Origin: Sodiomyces alkalinus F11
Taxonomy: Eukaryota; Ascomycota; Sordariomycetes; Glomerellales; Plectosphaerellaceae
Direction: 5' to 3'
Length of the DNA stretch: 64,000 bases
Assembly (NCBI RefSeq): GCF_003711515.1
Contig: NW_021167087.1
Span: 899,246 to 963,245, forward strand
Of the stretch, positions 40,600 to 52,255 are shown one piece after another. Each line of letters starts with the position of its first letter. Within the stretch, counting starts at the first letter, position 1. A program made the translations under genes and the position numbers. Below the pieces are notes generated by a model that worked only from the letters and a program-made list of their open reading frames with translations, ran no database searches and was not told the DNA's origin.

Positions 40600-43500
40600 G
40601 TATTACTATATTAGAATACGACTCGATAAATATAAGATAAACGCACTATTAGATATAGACGTAGCATGAAACTTTATCCTACTAGCCGCTATAAGAAAGT
40701 TCTTTATACCCTAGGTTAGGAAATACCTAGAAGACGAGTATAAAATTACTCCGTATACGGGAAAGAACTAGTCCTAAGAAGAAGTTATTATTAGCTAGTA
40801 GACTATATACCTTTAGGTTAAAATTCAGAATAAGACTAAAATAATACAGTTCGACGTATACTATATAGGCTATAAGGATATTATCCTTAGTAAGCTATAG
40901 TTTAACGAGTAGAATCCCGATATAGACTAAAAGCTTAGCTAGCTTTAGTGGAGATTAAAGAGTAAGTAGAAGACCACGAAGGAAACCTTACCCGATCCTG
41001 ATATCCGTTAAAAATAGCAGAAAAACTTACCGACGAAGGAGCCTTAGGGAGACTTAAATAGCCGCTAAAAGTTAGGGACTAAGATAAAAGAAGTCCGAAA
41101 GACGTTAAGATAATAGCGACGGCACGATAACCGACGCGTAATAAGTATTATTAAAGGAATCTATTAGATTATCTAAGCAGAGAAAGGACTCGTAAAAGGC
41201 GATTATAATAGACTCGCTAAGGTATTACTAGAATACTGTAAATATAAAAAGCTATTTACCGAAAATCTAGAAACTAGATTACCGAAATATCGATACTATA
41301 ATCACGAGATACCTCTTAAGGAGAGTATATACCCGAAATTCTTTTTAATCTACGGACTAAATTAAAAGGAATTAGATACCTTAGAAAAATATCTTAAAGA
41401 AATATTACTAAAAGGCTATATTAGAGTATTATACTAACTAACAGGATACCCTATCCTATTTATACTAAAGAAAAACGGTAAACTACGACTATATATTGAT
41501 TATTAATAACTTAATAATATAACTATTAAGAACCGTTACTTACTACCTCTTATCTTAGAGATACGAGATTAGTTAATTAGAGTATAATAGTTTATAGTAC
41601 TCGACTTAAAAGGAGCCTATAACTTAATTAGAATTAAGGAAAAAGAAGAGTAGAAAATAGTATTCCGAATAAAACAAGGATATTTCGAGTACCTTATTAT
41701 ACCCTTTAGATTAACGAATACGCCGGTATTATTCTAAACGCTTATTAACGATATCCTAAGGAAGTATCTAGACTACTTTATTATAATATACCTAAACGAT
41801 ATCCTTATCTTTTTTAAAATACTTAAAGAATAGTAATAATACGTTTACACGATCCTATTACTCCTATAAAACGCCGACCTACTAGTTAAACTAGAAAAAG
41901 TGTAATTCTACACGTAAGAAGTTAACTTTTCAGGGTATACGATATAACCTAACGAAATCTATATAGATAAGGCGAAAATCTAATACGTCTTTAAGTGGCT
42001 ATAGCCGTAGAATATTCGCGATATTTAGTCTTTCCTCGGACTCGTTAACTACTACTAACGGTTTATTAAGGACTATAGTAAGATCATTATCCCCTTAACT
42101 AAAGTAACTAAGAAAGGGCTTAACTTCGAATAGAATAAAAGAATAGAAGAAGTATTCTAAGCTATTAAAGGAAGGGTTACTAGCGAACCTATCTTAGTAA
42201 TACTAGACCCCGATAAAGAATACGAACTCGAAATAGACGTATCCGACTAGGCTCTAGGAGTATAACTCAGGTAACGCGACGTAGAAAGAAGGCTATATCC
42301 TATAGCCTTTATATCTAAAAAACTCAGTAGACCAGAACTTAACTATTAGATCTACGATAAAGAGCTAATAGCTATTATTAAAGCTTTTAAGGAATAGAGA
42401 CCGTATCTATTAGAAATAAAATACCCGGTATAGGTCTACACGGATTATAAGAACCTTATATAATTCACCATTACTAAGGTTCTTAATAAACGATAGATCC
42501 GATAGGCAGAATTCCTATCCGAATTCAACTTCTATATTTAATATATAAAAGGAAGCGAAAATAGTCGCGTAGACGTACTTAGCTGACTAGGAACACCTAA
42601 TAAATCACCTAAACTATACGCTATACTTTAATAGGAAGGAGAAGCTCTTACCCTTAAAAACAGAGAAATAGATAGTATTAATCGGATAATCGACACTACG
42701 TTTACAGAAGCACACGCCTTGCTAATATATAGATATTAAGGAATTTATAAGACCTACTGCCGATTACGATAATATTACGGCTATACAGGAATTAAAGAAC
42801 GAGTTAGGGACTTTATTCGTAACTACGATATTTACTAGAAAGTAAAGAGTAGCCGATATAAACCTTACGGACTACTAAAGCTATTACTAGTAGTAAATAG
42901 ACCTTAGGAATCGATCACGATAGACTTCGTGATAGGATTTCGGATATCTAAAGATCCGGTAATAAGAATCGCCTATAATAGCATATTCGTAATCGTTAAC
43001 CGATTTACGAAATATACTCTTTATATTCTATATATTAAAAATACTATAGTAGAGGAACTAGCTAGTATCTTCCTCGACCGCCTAATCCGGGATCACGGTA
43101 TACTATATAAGATTATTATAGATAATGATAAATTATTCACTAATAACTTCTAGAAAGTAGTTATAAGCCAGCTAGGGGCGAAATATAAGTACTTAACAGT
43201 ATTTCACCCTATAACCGACGGATAAAGCGAAATCATAAACTAAATCCTAGAATAATACCTACGATACTACGTGGGATATAAGTAAGATAATTAGGTATAG
43301 TACCTACTACTTATATAATTCGTATATAATAGCTCGTTAAACGAGTTAATAAAAGAAACACCGTTCGAAGTAAACTACGGATATAATCCGATAGTATTTA
43401 GGAAACCTTTAGAAGCACTAAATACGCTAAAAGTAATAAAAATAGTTAAAAGCATAAAAAAACTACACGAAGAACTACGAACCGACCTAGAGATAGTTAA

Positions 43501-43930
43501 AATACGAATAAGTAAGTACGCGAATCAATTAAGGATTAAGGGACTAACCCTTTCGAGGGGGGACCGCGTCTACCTTATTCGTAAAAACATAAAAACATAA
43601 CGACTAAGCGATAAATTGGATTTTAAAAAAGTAGGACTATTCGAAATCTTAGAGAAAAAATCAGATACGAACTATATTCTATCACTACCTCCGATAATAA
43701 GGATATATAATAATTTTTATATCTCACTACTTAAACTAGCACTAAAGAATATAAAAATAATATAAGACACGATCGTGGTCGATATTAGCGACGTGTATAA
43801 AGCAGAACGAATAACTAACTACCGAGAGACGCTAGACGGCACCGAATATTTTATTAAGTGGAAAAACTACGACCACGGCGATAATATATAAGAACCTAAA
43901 GAAAACCTAATCTATTATAAGTAACTTCTA
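40600..43930 (+). pseudogene. Pol relic of the first Gypsy element (PR-RT-RH-IN-chromodomain)
   Basis: Read through stops. Protease is near 40,640-40,680 (ALLDIDVA). Reverse transcriptase spans about 41,330-41,960, with LDLKGAYNLIRI and YLND at 41,789-41,800 where Y-x-D-D is expected, so one catalytic Asp is Asn. RNase H includes VYTDYKNL (from 42,433; His changed to Tyr). Integrase spans about 42,700-43,600, with ITIDFVIGF and a stop-free 74-codon run at 42,932-43,153. The chromodomain lies at about 43,800-43,920 (GTEYFIKWKNYDHGDN, then EPKENL), which defines chromoviruses and is thought to guide integration to heterochromatin. Confidence 0.85.
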
Positions 43931-44063
43931 AAGTAATACCGATAAAACACTATCAGGACCCAGAACTAGACGCCGCGGCCTACGTAAGATTAATATCTAA
44001 AAAATCACCTATATCCTGCACTATAACCTGATTCTAATTAATTATATCGATAGCACCGGCAGC

Positions 44064-44280
44064 TTATACGGTAGCCACCGTCTCTAACTCCGCCTGATAG
44101 GTCTCTTCTTCCTCTTTCTCCACCTTCTCGAGCTCCTCTATATTAGTAAGGTCCTTACGAACTATCTCCACCCCCTTCTTCCGTAGTAAGCGATAAGTTC
44201 GGCGAAGGCGGGATAAGCGGGCAAGCGCCTTATAGAGTATCTCCTCGGTCCGCTCCTCCTCTTATTCGAGGCGCTTTAAC
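44064..44280 (-). pseudogene. Antisense ORF relic 3' of Gypsy pol
   Basis: On the minus strand, between the chromodomain and the 3' LTR, one frame stays coherent to a TAA at 44,064-44,066 with only one internal stop. It gives a charged coiled-coil-like sequence (KALARLSRLRRTYRLLRKKG, then IEELEKVEKEEEE). Further upstream on the same strand, a short Cys/Tyr-spaced stretch (YHVCFRLGRFYNSAR) recalls Cys-rich CxxC proteins often predicted from fungal repeats. It is not part of known Gypsy gag-pol. Function unknown. Confidence 0.45.
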
Positions 44281-44689
44281 TCCTCGTTTATACGACTCGC
44301 TAGGAAGGTAAACGGATAAGCAGTAAAAGCTAAAAGGCAGGAGCGGAAGGGTACTAGAAGATATTAGGATTCTAGCACTATTATAAAAGCGACCTAAACG
44401 GAAACACACGTGGTAGCGAGTAATATCGTCTAGAACGAGGCACGGTATATTCTTAGAAACATAACAGGTATAAGAGATAACCTCGTAGCCCTAGTCAGCG
44501 ATATGGGCAGAAACGGTCGATCGGTTTTCGGCAGAATAAGATTTAGGATAAGACGACTTCTAAACACGGTCGGATATAATAGTTAGCAGTGACGAAGGAG
44601 GAGAACATAAGGAATACTAACAAAGGGAAGCGACCTACTTATATAACCGCTAGGACAGCGCTTAGGAAGGGGAAGGTAATATTATGGCT

Positions 44690-45227
44690 ATCTGCCTAAC
44701 ATAGACCAACCCTATAAGTACACTAGTATATAGCCTATAGGATAACCTAAATAAGAAATAGCATAGAACGACTTAGGGAGTTATATAATAAGTCACGTGC
44801 TAAGTCACGTGTTACCGGGTACGAAGGTACTTAATATACTATCTAGAACGGGCTAGGGTTAATCACTCTATCGGAGTGATTAGTAGGTGATTGGTCACGA
44901 TAAAATCACCTAGGCATAGCGACTATATAAGGAACAGCCACTATAAGTAAGGAAGCGCTATTAGTATATATACTAGAGTATCCTAGGCCTTGCTTCTACT
45001 AGAGAACAAGGCATCGATTAATCTAAGTCTTTACCTGGACTACTATTCTACGCTTGAACCTACCTTGTGAAGAAGACGCTTAGTCTTTACGACGTAACTA
45101 CGACCAGACCACTACGAACGATAATTACTACTCTTTAGTTAATATCCTCTTCTTATTTTAAACTACAACCTCAATGCCAGTCCCCTATTATCCGCTATAC
45201 TGTAGAGAACCGGAAGCCGTCGTAATA
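44690..45227 (+). repeat. 3' LTR of the first Gypsy element
   Basis: 538 bp. Starts TATTATGGCT (RIP form of TGTTACGGCC) and ends CGTAATA, followed by target duplication TTCGG. It is immediately preceded by a polypurine tract. Confidence 0.92.
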
Positions 45228-48200
45228 TTCGGGTAGCGTTAAAGTTATCGCTCCGGTTACTCCTAATAGAGTATAGTAGTAGCTTCTATATTCGCCGGCT
45301 AATAGTTTTTCGAGTTTTACTTTTAGGATATAGGAGTTAGCTTATAGTTTAGGCGTTAGGTTAATACTATAGAGAGATACTAGTTTTACTTTTACCCTAA
45401 TCCTATTATACCGCCGGCGTGCGGTACGCCTCTAGCGCCTAATTCTTAATATTAACTTCTCCGGTCTACCCCCTCCGTATACTTATTATATTAAGATATA
45501 CGCGGAAGATCTTAAACTTTTATCGTAGGAGTGCCTTCGTTAATCCGTCTACCGGTATAAGGCTTATAGCTAAATAAATAACCCTAAAAGTCCTTTTACT
45601 ATGTTCCTATTAAACTTATAAGCGTTAAATATCTATATATCTAAGCCGGGTTTTAATCATATAGCTATTATCTACTATAAGCCTAATTATTGAAGTATTA
45701 TCGTAATTAATATCCTAAAGGGATTCAGAATCGAAGCGTATCTCTACGAATAAGCGCTTTAATCCTATTATTTCCTTCACGACTTACTCTAAAACGAGTA
45801 GCTCTACTTCAGTTATAGACGTAGTAACGGTTATTTACCTTATTACTTTCTATACTATTAGACCTCCGAATAAGCTAATAAGATAGCCTTAGGAAGATCG
45901 TCGTGTATTAATATTATTAGTAAAAGAGGCGTCGCTCGCGATTACTATAGCCTATAAACTAGTACTCAATCTGTACTAAATCGAGAGGTCCTTAGTTATA
46001 TATAAGTAACGGATAGCTTAGTCCGCTACCTTATAATACTCCGGGGATAAGTTTCTAAGAAAGCGGGAAAGGATAGATACCGTAAAAGCTATATTAGGAC
46101 GTATTATTACTACTATATATAGTAACGATCCGACCTTTTCCTAGTACGATTTAACCTTTTAAGCCGTGGCTTTATCTTCCCTCCTCCGGTATTCTATAAC
46201 AGGAACGGGAATCGCTAGGTATATATTAATAGCGTCTAGATTAAATCTAGCTACGATCTTCTCGATATATAAGTCGTGGCTAAGCAGAACCTTACGCTAA
46301 GGGCGATCTCGCGTAATCTTAATCCCTAAGAACTATTCTGCGTTACCTTTTTCTAATACTTCGAAACTCTTTTTAACACCATTAATAATCCTAAGGGCGT
46401 TTATAGCTATATTCTTATAGAATAAAACGAGGATATTATCTATAAAGAAGATAATAAACGTGTCTTAAGCTACTATATAAAATAGGTATAGTTCTTCTTT
46501 ACTAGCCTTTATCCCTAAATCCGATAACATCGCTATAAAGGTCTAGAACTATAATCGAGGAGAATCTCGTAAGCCGTAGAGTGCTTTATTAAGCTCTAAG
46601 CGCTTATCTAACTACTTAAACCTATCTAGAAGCTTATATATAACGGGCGTACCTATTCTATTCCTCTTAGCGTTAATAAAGGCGTTAACGATATCCAGTT
46701 ACTTGATCTCTAGGTTAAATTAAGCGGCTAAAGCTATAATATTACGAAAAGACCTTATAGCGAGCGTTACTACGTAGGTTCCCTTAATCGTTAAGCTTTC
46801 CTGGAGATCCCCTTAAATATATAGCCTTACCTTATATCTCTCGAGATACCCGCCTTAGTCGAACTTATAGGTGAATATCTATTTAAGTGGAAGAGGCTTA
46901 GACTTCGCCGTTACCCTATTAATTTCTCTCCACGTGCGTTTCTTAATTAGCTTATTAACCTCCTTCTACGCCGCTTCCTTAAACTAATCGCGTATAGGGT
47001 AGTTATAAAGCTCTCTCTAATACCTTAGTATAGCCTTAAGGTGGTCGCGATAGACCCTGCCGTGAAGTAAGGACTTTAGTATTATTAAATCCTCTATAGT
47101 TTTCGAATAGGCTTTTATTTTTATATCGACTACTCCGAATATTACTAAGTAAAAGGATAGGAGCCCTTATATCTTATCGTCGCGCATTTCTTATTAATTA
47201 GATAGGAAGAACGTATATGTTAAGGGTATATCTAGCTCTACCGCGTATATCCGTGGATTAATCCGAATAGTCTTCTCCTAAGTATATCGATCTATAATTC
47301 GGGCGCTAACCCTTATTATATTCTTAACCTATATACTCTGCTTACGTTAATACGTGGTCACCTTAGGGTCGATATTAGTTCGAGATCTAGACGTTAAGGG
47401 CTAGTTAATACCGTGACCTGGATTAGGAGTAGCTAGTTCCTATACTTTAGTCTACGTATTCCTTACTCCTCCTTATTACTCCGGATTATCTATATTAAGA
47501 TCTAGTATATATAGCTTTAGCGTGTTAATAGCAGCGTCTCCTTCGGGTGCCGTAGTCTATATAAAAAAGGGTTTCATTAAGAATTCCTCCTACTATATCT
47601 ATAGCCCGGCGCCTTAGTCCTAATTCTTCCGGCTTAGCGGATTAGGTATAGCGCGTGGGGTTTAGAGTTCTATTAGCGCGGGCGGTTCGGGTAGCCTATT
47701 ATAGCCGTTAATAGTTATATCGGTATTTAGTAGTTTCGGCGCCTCTAGAATAATACTAGCTACTCCTACCCCCGAGTCTAAACCCGTAGACTCTACTTAA
47801 TCTTTAGAAGGTACGCTGCTAGATAGGCTAGCGGGCGGTTCTACTTATAGGATAAATTTGGTATCCTTATCTTCGTAGTCTTCGTAGGTTATAAGCTAGT
47901 TCCTCGCCTCCGCCTCCGTAATCTACTCTGCTTTTTTAAGCTTCGAGTTATACAATAACCGCTCGTTAAACTATATATTACGCGTCGTTATAACCTTCTA
48001 AAGCTACGGGATCTATATTCTATAGATAATATAGGTAACGTATCCTATAAGATACCTAATATAGCCCCTTAGTTAAATCTTATATATCTTTCTTTCTCTT
48101 CTAGCCTCCCTATTCCTATCTAAGGGATAGGCGAGGTAACCATAGGTATAAATACTACTCTAATCTAGCCGTAGGTTAGCGGAATACTCTCTTATCTTAA

Positions 48201-48449
48201 ACGGCGCGTGCTTTTTAAACTATAAGTCTAATACCTTAATAGGAGACTTCTAACCTAGGCGCTACGATAGACTAATATTATAAAGTTACGCTACCGCTCT
48301 TATACTCTCCGGCTATATAAAACCTAAAAGGCCTACGCCGTTTAGTATAGCGTTAGACTTTATAACGATAGCTTAGCCTACATTCTTAATAGCGCTATTC
48401 GGTTTATAAGTATATAGAGGCGCGATCTTTATATCGATACCCTTTAATA

Positions 48450-48850
48450 TGCCTGACCGGCAAATCCCTGGCCAGCCAGTACTATAGGACCTGTAAGCCA
48501 GGCTTTTTCTCGAGGGGTGACCTTTAGATACAGAAAATACGATGTAATAAAGATATCTTCTCTAAACTAAGGGGGCGCGCGCCCCCGGGACTTAAGTATC
48601 CACCACGGGGAAACCCCGTAGAATCCTCGGCTTCTACGTATAAGAACCCGAGAGATTCCCCGGTATTCACTAATTATACCCTAGGGAAGCTATAGTATAC
48701 CCTAAAGGTACCTATAGTGTACCCTATAGGTGCTATAGTATAAGATATAGTACGCCCGTGGTATACCCGTGGTACGCCCTGGTGTTCCCGGTGGAATCTA
48801 GGGCGTATTACCCTTTATACTTACCTATAGTTAGGTTCACGAATCCCCTA
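48450..48850. repeat. Probable solo LTR inside the Copia integrase region
   Basis: The Copia integrase reading frame on the minus strand breaks at about 48,850 and resumes at 48,449. The intervening 400 bp starts TGCCTGACCGGC, is less RIP-mutated, contains a GGGGGCGCGCGCCCCC palindrome near 48,570 and has no coding frame. I could not fix the right end or a target duplication, so a solo LTR is an inference. Confidence 0.45.
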
Positions 48851-51217
48851 CTATATACACGATTAAAGGCTCGTTATTACTACGTATCTTATAGACGTAT
48901 AGATTAAACTAACACATAACCTATCTTTCGAACGCTTTAAGGGCGTTATAGACTATAACGCTATTTTTCGACGCTAAAAGCAGTATATAAATCTAACCGC
49001 TATACTCCTCCTTAATAATAAGGAAATAACGTATACCGTTATAGCTCTTCGGTAATTCCTATAAGTCTTAATAAATACGCTAGAATAGCCTAGGCGAGCG
49101 GTAATCTAATAGTCGATAAGATACGATCTAATAAACCTATATTCGAGTATAGGTCTTACACTTAATCCGCTTAGTACCTTATATTGGTATATTCCTAGTA
49201 TTACGAACTAGTGCTCGGAGAGCTTCTAGTCCTAGGTAGCTAGCCCTTAGGTGCTATAGCCTCTCTTCGTTAACACGTGGATAAAGGGAATCTTAAGATA
49301 GTCGAAATAGCTTCGGAAGCGGCGCTTTTATCGGTCGATTAATAGCTACTATTAGTATATAGATATAATCGTAGCTTACGGGAATTATGCCTTATAATAT
49401 TGGTTAAATATACGGGTAAGAAGAAGAAGAGAATAAAAGTAGCTTATACTAAAGAATAGTTATATTAAAGCGTCGTAATAGCTTTAATAAAACCACGCTC
49501 TTATCCGCCGTTCTATATCGTAGTGAGTAGTCATATCCCGAATACTAGATCCTAACCTTATATAATAGAGCTTCCGAGATAATATTTATATAAAATCCCT
49601 CCACCACGATAACGTCGTTAAGCTTTAAGTCGATTTTTAGAGCACCTAATAGTCTATTAAGAAGGCCCTTAAAGATCCGTTTACCTTTACCGATAATAGG
49701 GAATTCTATAATACCGGATTTAATAGTGCCGTTTATCGGGATAAAAGATCCGGGAATAAATAGGTCGATTAAGTTAACTAAGTATATCGCGCCGTAGTTA
49801 TCTAAAAGGGTACTATATAAAAACGGGTAGGCGCTAGATTGTAGCGCCGCGTAGATACGGGGAACTTCCCCTGCGTCGTAAATAAGAGTTAGGTCTAAGA
49901 TAGTTATAATAACCTTTAAGGGGTATCCGTTACCCTTATCGCTGCTTTTACAGGCGTTTCCCTATCCCTTCTTTAATAGGGTTTTTTATAGACTTTTCCA
50001 CTTTTATTACTATAGCTCTTTCCGGATTTATTCGATATAATTATCGCTTATCTGCACGGATAGCTACTACTCGTATTTATCTATAAGAGTATACTCCACT
50101 CTATTATAGAGCTCCGGCTTCCACGAATAGGTCCTATTATAGGGGTATTTATACCCCTTACCCTTACCTTTCTTCCCTTTTCTACTACTATTATTATTTT
50201 TATCGGAGCGGTCGCCTAGGGTAGCGTAAACACCGTGCCTGGTTCTATTAAGGCTAGGAGCGCTTATAATCGCGTTAAATTCGCGGCCGTATATTAAGAT
50301 ATTATTAATTACTTTGTCTTTATTCTCCTTACGGATTAGTTCGTGGAACTTAGCCTTTACCTAAGCTAGGGTAAAACGCTGCCTAACTACGATAAGAAAG
50401 TTATGGATAGCTATTAAACCCTTAACGTCGTTAACTTTATACTAACGATAGCGCTGGATAAGAGTATTCTACTCCGTATACCACGCTACTACCTTTATAT
50501 TAGCTTTTCGGGTATCCTAAAGGTGCTTATCGTATACTCGACGAATCTCCTTAGCTAAGAATAGTGCGCTAGGAGCGAAGTATTTCTTTAATTCCTTTAT
50601 CACTTATCGTATCATGAAGTAACGGTTTTATTTCCCCTTTTTATAGCTAGGGTACTTTTTAATAGCTTCGTTAATAGCTTATTAATAGGTAGAGGTTTTA
50701 ATAGTCGCTTTAAGTATATAATTAGCTTTATTAAGCGCCTTAATCGATTAGGTAAGCTTTTAATTACGTGCTATAACCTTATAGCCTTCTAGCTTAGCGA
50801 GCTCGATTAGTTCCGATATAGTAGGAGGGGTTAGCACCCCGTTAATAACCTGGGTGTGTTTTTCGCGTAGCTAGTCGATAGATATAGATATAATATACTC
50901 GGGTCGGTTATCTGGCTACTCCGGCCTGTCAGAGTCGAGTAAGGCCTAGACCTTTATACCCTGCGTATATAACTTAATATAGAAGATCTAATCGGCCTAT
51001 TACCTAGTAGACTCTAGCCGCGAGATACCGAGCATGTTAGTATTGACTTTAAGCTTTATAGATATAGTTTATAGTAGGGGTTTAGCGAATAAGGACTTTT
51101 CTAAGCGAGAGAGTAGGGTAGATACTCCTTAATTAGCTACGGAAGCATATAAAAAATAAATGTAGATAATAGATTAGCAGGAAGTTACTAGTTACTACTA
51201 TTACCCGGGCTTATAAC

Positions 51218-51319
51218 TATTATATTAAGGGGCGTATAATCCGGCCGGAGTATAGATCTAGAAGATATATAATTATATTCGTTATATAAAGGAAAGAAGA
51301 ATAGGAAGGTATAGGTATT
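51218..51319 (-). repeat. Right LTR of the minus-strand Copia
   Basis: TATTATATTAAGGGG is the RIP form of TGTTGGATTGAGGGG at 36,092, followed by about 90 matching bases. It is flanked on the left by the minus-strand primer-binding site and on the right by the LTR of the plus-strand Copia. Confidence 0.7.
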
Positions 51320-51994
51320 ATATAGGCGCACGGACTATAACGTGGTCTATAGGGGATCTAGGGTGGATCCACGCCGTGACTAAGGGCTTCGCATATCGGG
51401 GACCTCGGGTATTAGAATATAATAGAGGCGGATACCGGAAAAGACCGGATAGGATCTAAATAATATAGTACCTATAATAGAGTCTTTACCACCCTAATTA
51501 AGAGTATAAGAGACTCTCCTAGATATAACTTAATAGAATATATACACACAAGATTTCTGCTCTACTAAGTTAATTATTTAAGTGCCTATTTAACGTGCGA
51601 TAGTTATAAGCCCGGTTTATAACGCCTAAATAATTGATATTAATAAGGCTACCCCTATTCCACTATAAAGAAGTAATCATGTCTATATAAGTACTCTTAA
51701 ATAACTATTATCGACCTAATTAGAGTAATTAAGAGATTAATTAACCTACTTATTAATTAACTAACTGATAAACTAGTAAAGATATCTTCTAACGTATTTA
51801 ACGCCGAATAGAAGGCGGCCGTTATTACCCTTATTAACTAAAGGGATTAGGTAGTTTAGGAGCGCGCTATACGCGGTAAATCGGCCTCCTACTAGAATAA
51901 TCACCTAAATCTAAAGCTAAGCGATAAGGAGGCTAACGCCTATCTCCTCCCTATACCTACGCCGCCTAATATCCGTAAATATAAGGCCCTCGCC

Positions 51995-52255
51995 GTGGAC
52001 CGTAACACGGAGGAGGCCACGGCCACTACTATCACGGCTACTCCGTCTTCTACTATCACGCTAAAGGGTAATAAGGCTACGGACGCCACGGACGCCGCCA
52101 CGGCTATTACGGCTAGTATTATAGCGGCCACGGCTATCAGTAAAAGGAAGACGGCCGCTCGCCGGAAGGCTACGGCCGTAATAAAAGAACTAATAACTAA
52201 AACGCCTAGGTCTATCGATAACCTCTCTAAAAAGGGGCGTACGCGCTATCTATAA
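51995..52255 (+). pseudogene. Stop-free Ala/Thr-rich stretch in Copia gag
   Basis: An 86-codon run without stops, unusual in this block. It codes alternating Ala-Thr-Ile-Thr words (EEATATTITATPSSTITLKG, then ATAITASIIAATAIS) followed by a basic patch. Similar ATAITT words recur at 54,860-54,940 and 62,450-62,730 in the same element. GC-rich codons without CpA/TpG explain its survival. Confidence 0.5.

Larger units (their letters stand above)
37661..45227 (+). mobile_element. Complete Gypsy chromovirus-type retrotransposon, RIP-inactivated
   Basis: LTRs at 37,661-38,196 and 44,690-45,227 (536 and 538 bp) start TGTTACGGCC / TATTATGGCT and end CGTAATA. The 5-bp target duplication TTCGG flanks it exactly (37,656-37,660 and 45,228-45,232). 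A purine tract AGGAAGGGGAAGGT (44,674-44,687) precedes the 3' LTR. Internal order on the plus strand is gag with a zinc knuckle (39,175-39,216), protease (about 40,645), reverse transcriptase, RNase H, integrase and a C-terminal chromodomain. Every domain carries stops and lost residues. Total 7,567 bp. It sits inside the minus-strand Copia relic, so it is the younger insertion. Confidence 0.93.
36092..51319 (-). mobile_element. Minus-strand Copia retrotransposon relic, interrupted twice
   Basis: Both ends share about 100 bp in direct orientation (36,092- and 51,218-; GGGGCGT..ATCCGGCCGGAGTATAG), read as its LTRs. Next to the right LTR, on the minus strand from 51,217, is GTTATAAGCCCGG, a primer-binding site matching the initiator tRNA-Met anticodon arm after one RIP change. 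Reading on, through stops: gag (about 51.15-50.1 kb, with a KGKKGKGKG stretch), protease LLDNYGAIYLVN (about 49,800), integrase (49.4-48.85 and 48.45-47.9 kb; APLYTYKPNSA), reverse transcriptase (about 47.0-46.4 kb; LDIVNAFINA, LNKALYGLRDSPRL), RNase H (about 45,950-45,770; SDASF, TSITEVELL) and the pol end PVDGLTKALL (about 45,500). A Gypsy element and a possible solo LTR are inserted. RIP has destroyed it. Confidence 0.8.
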
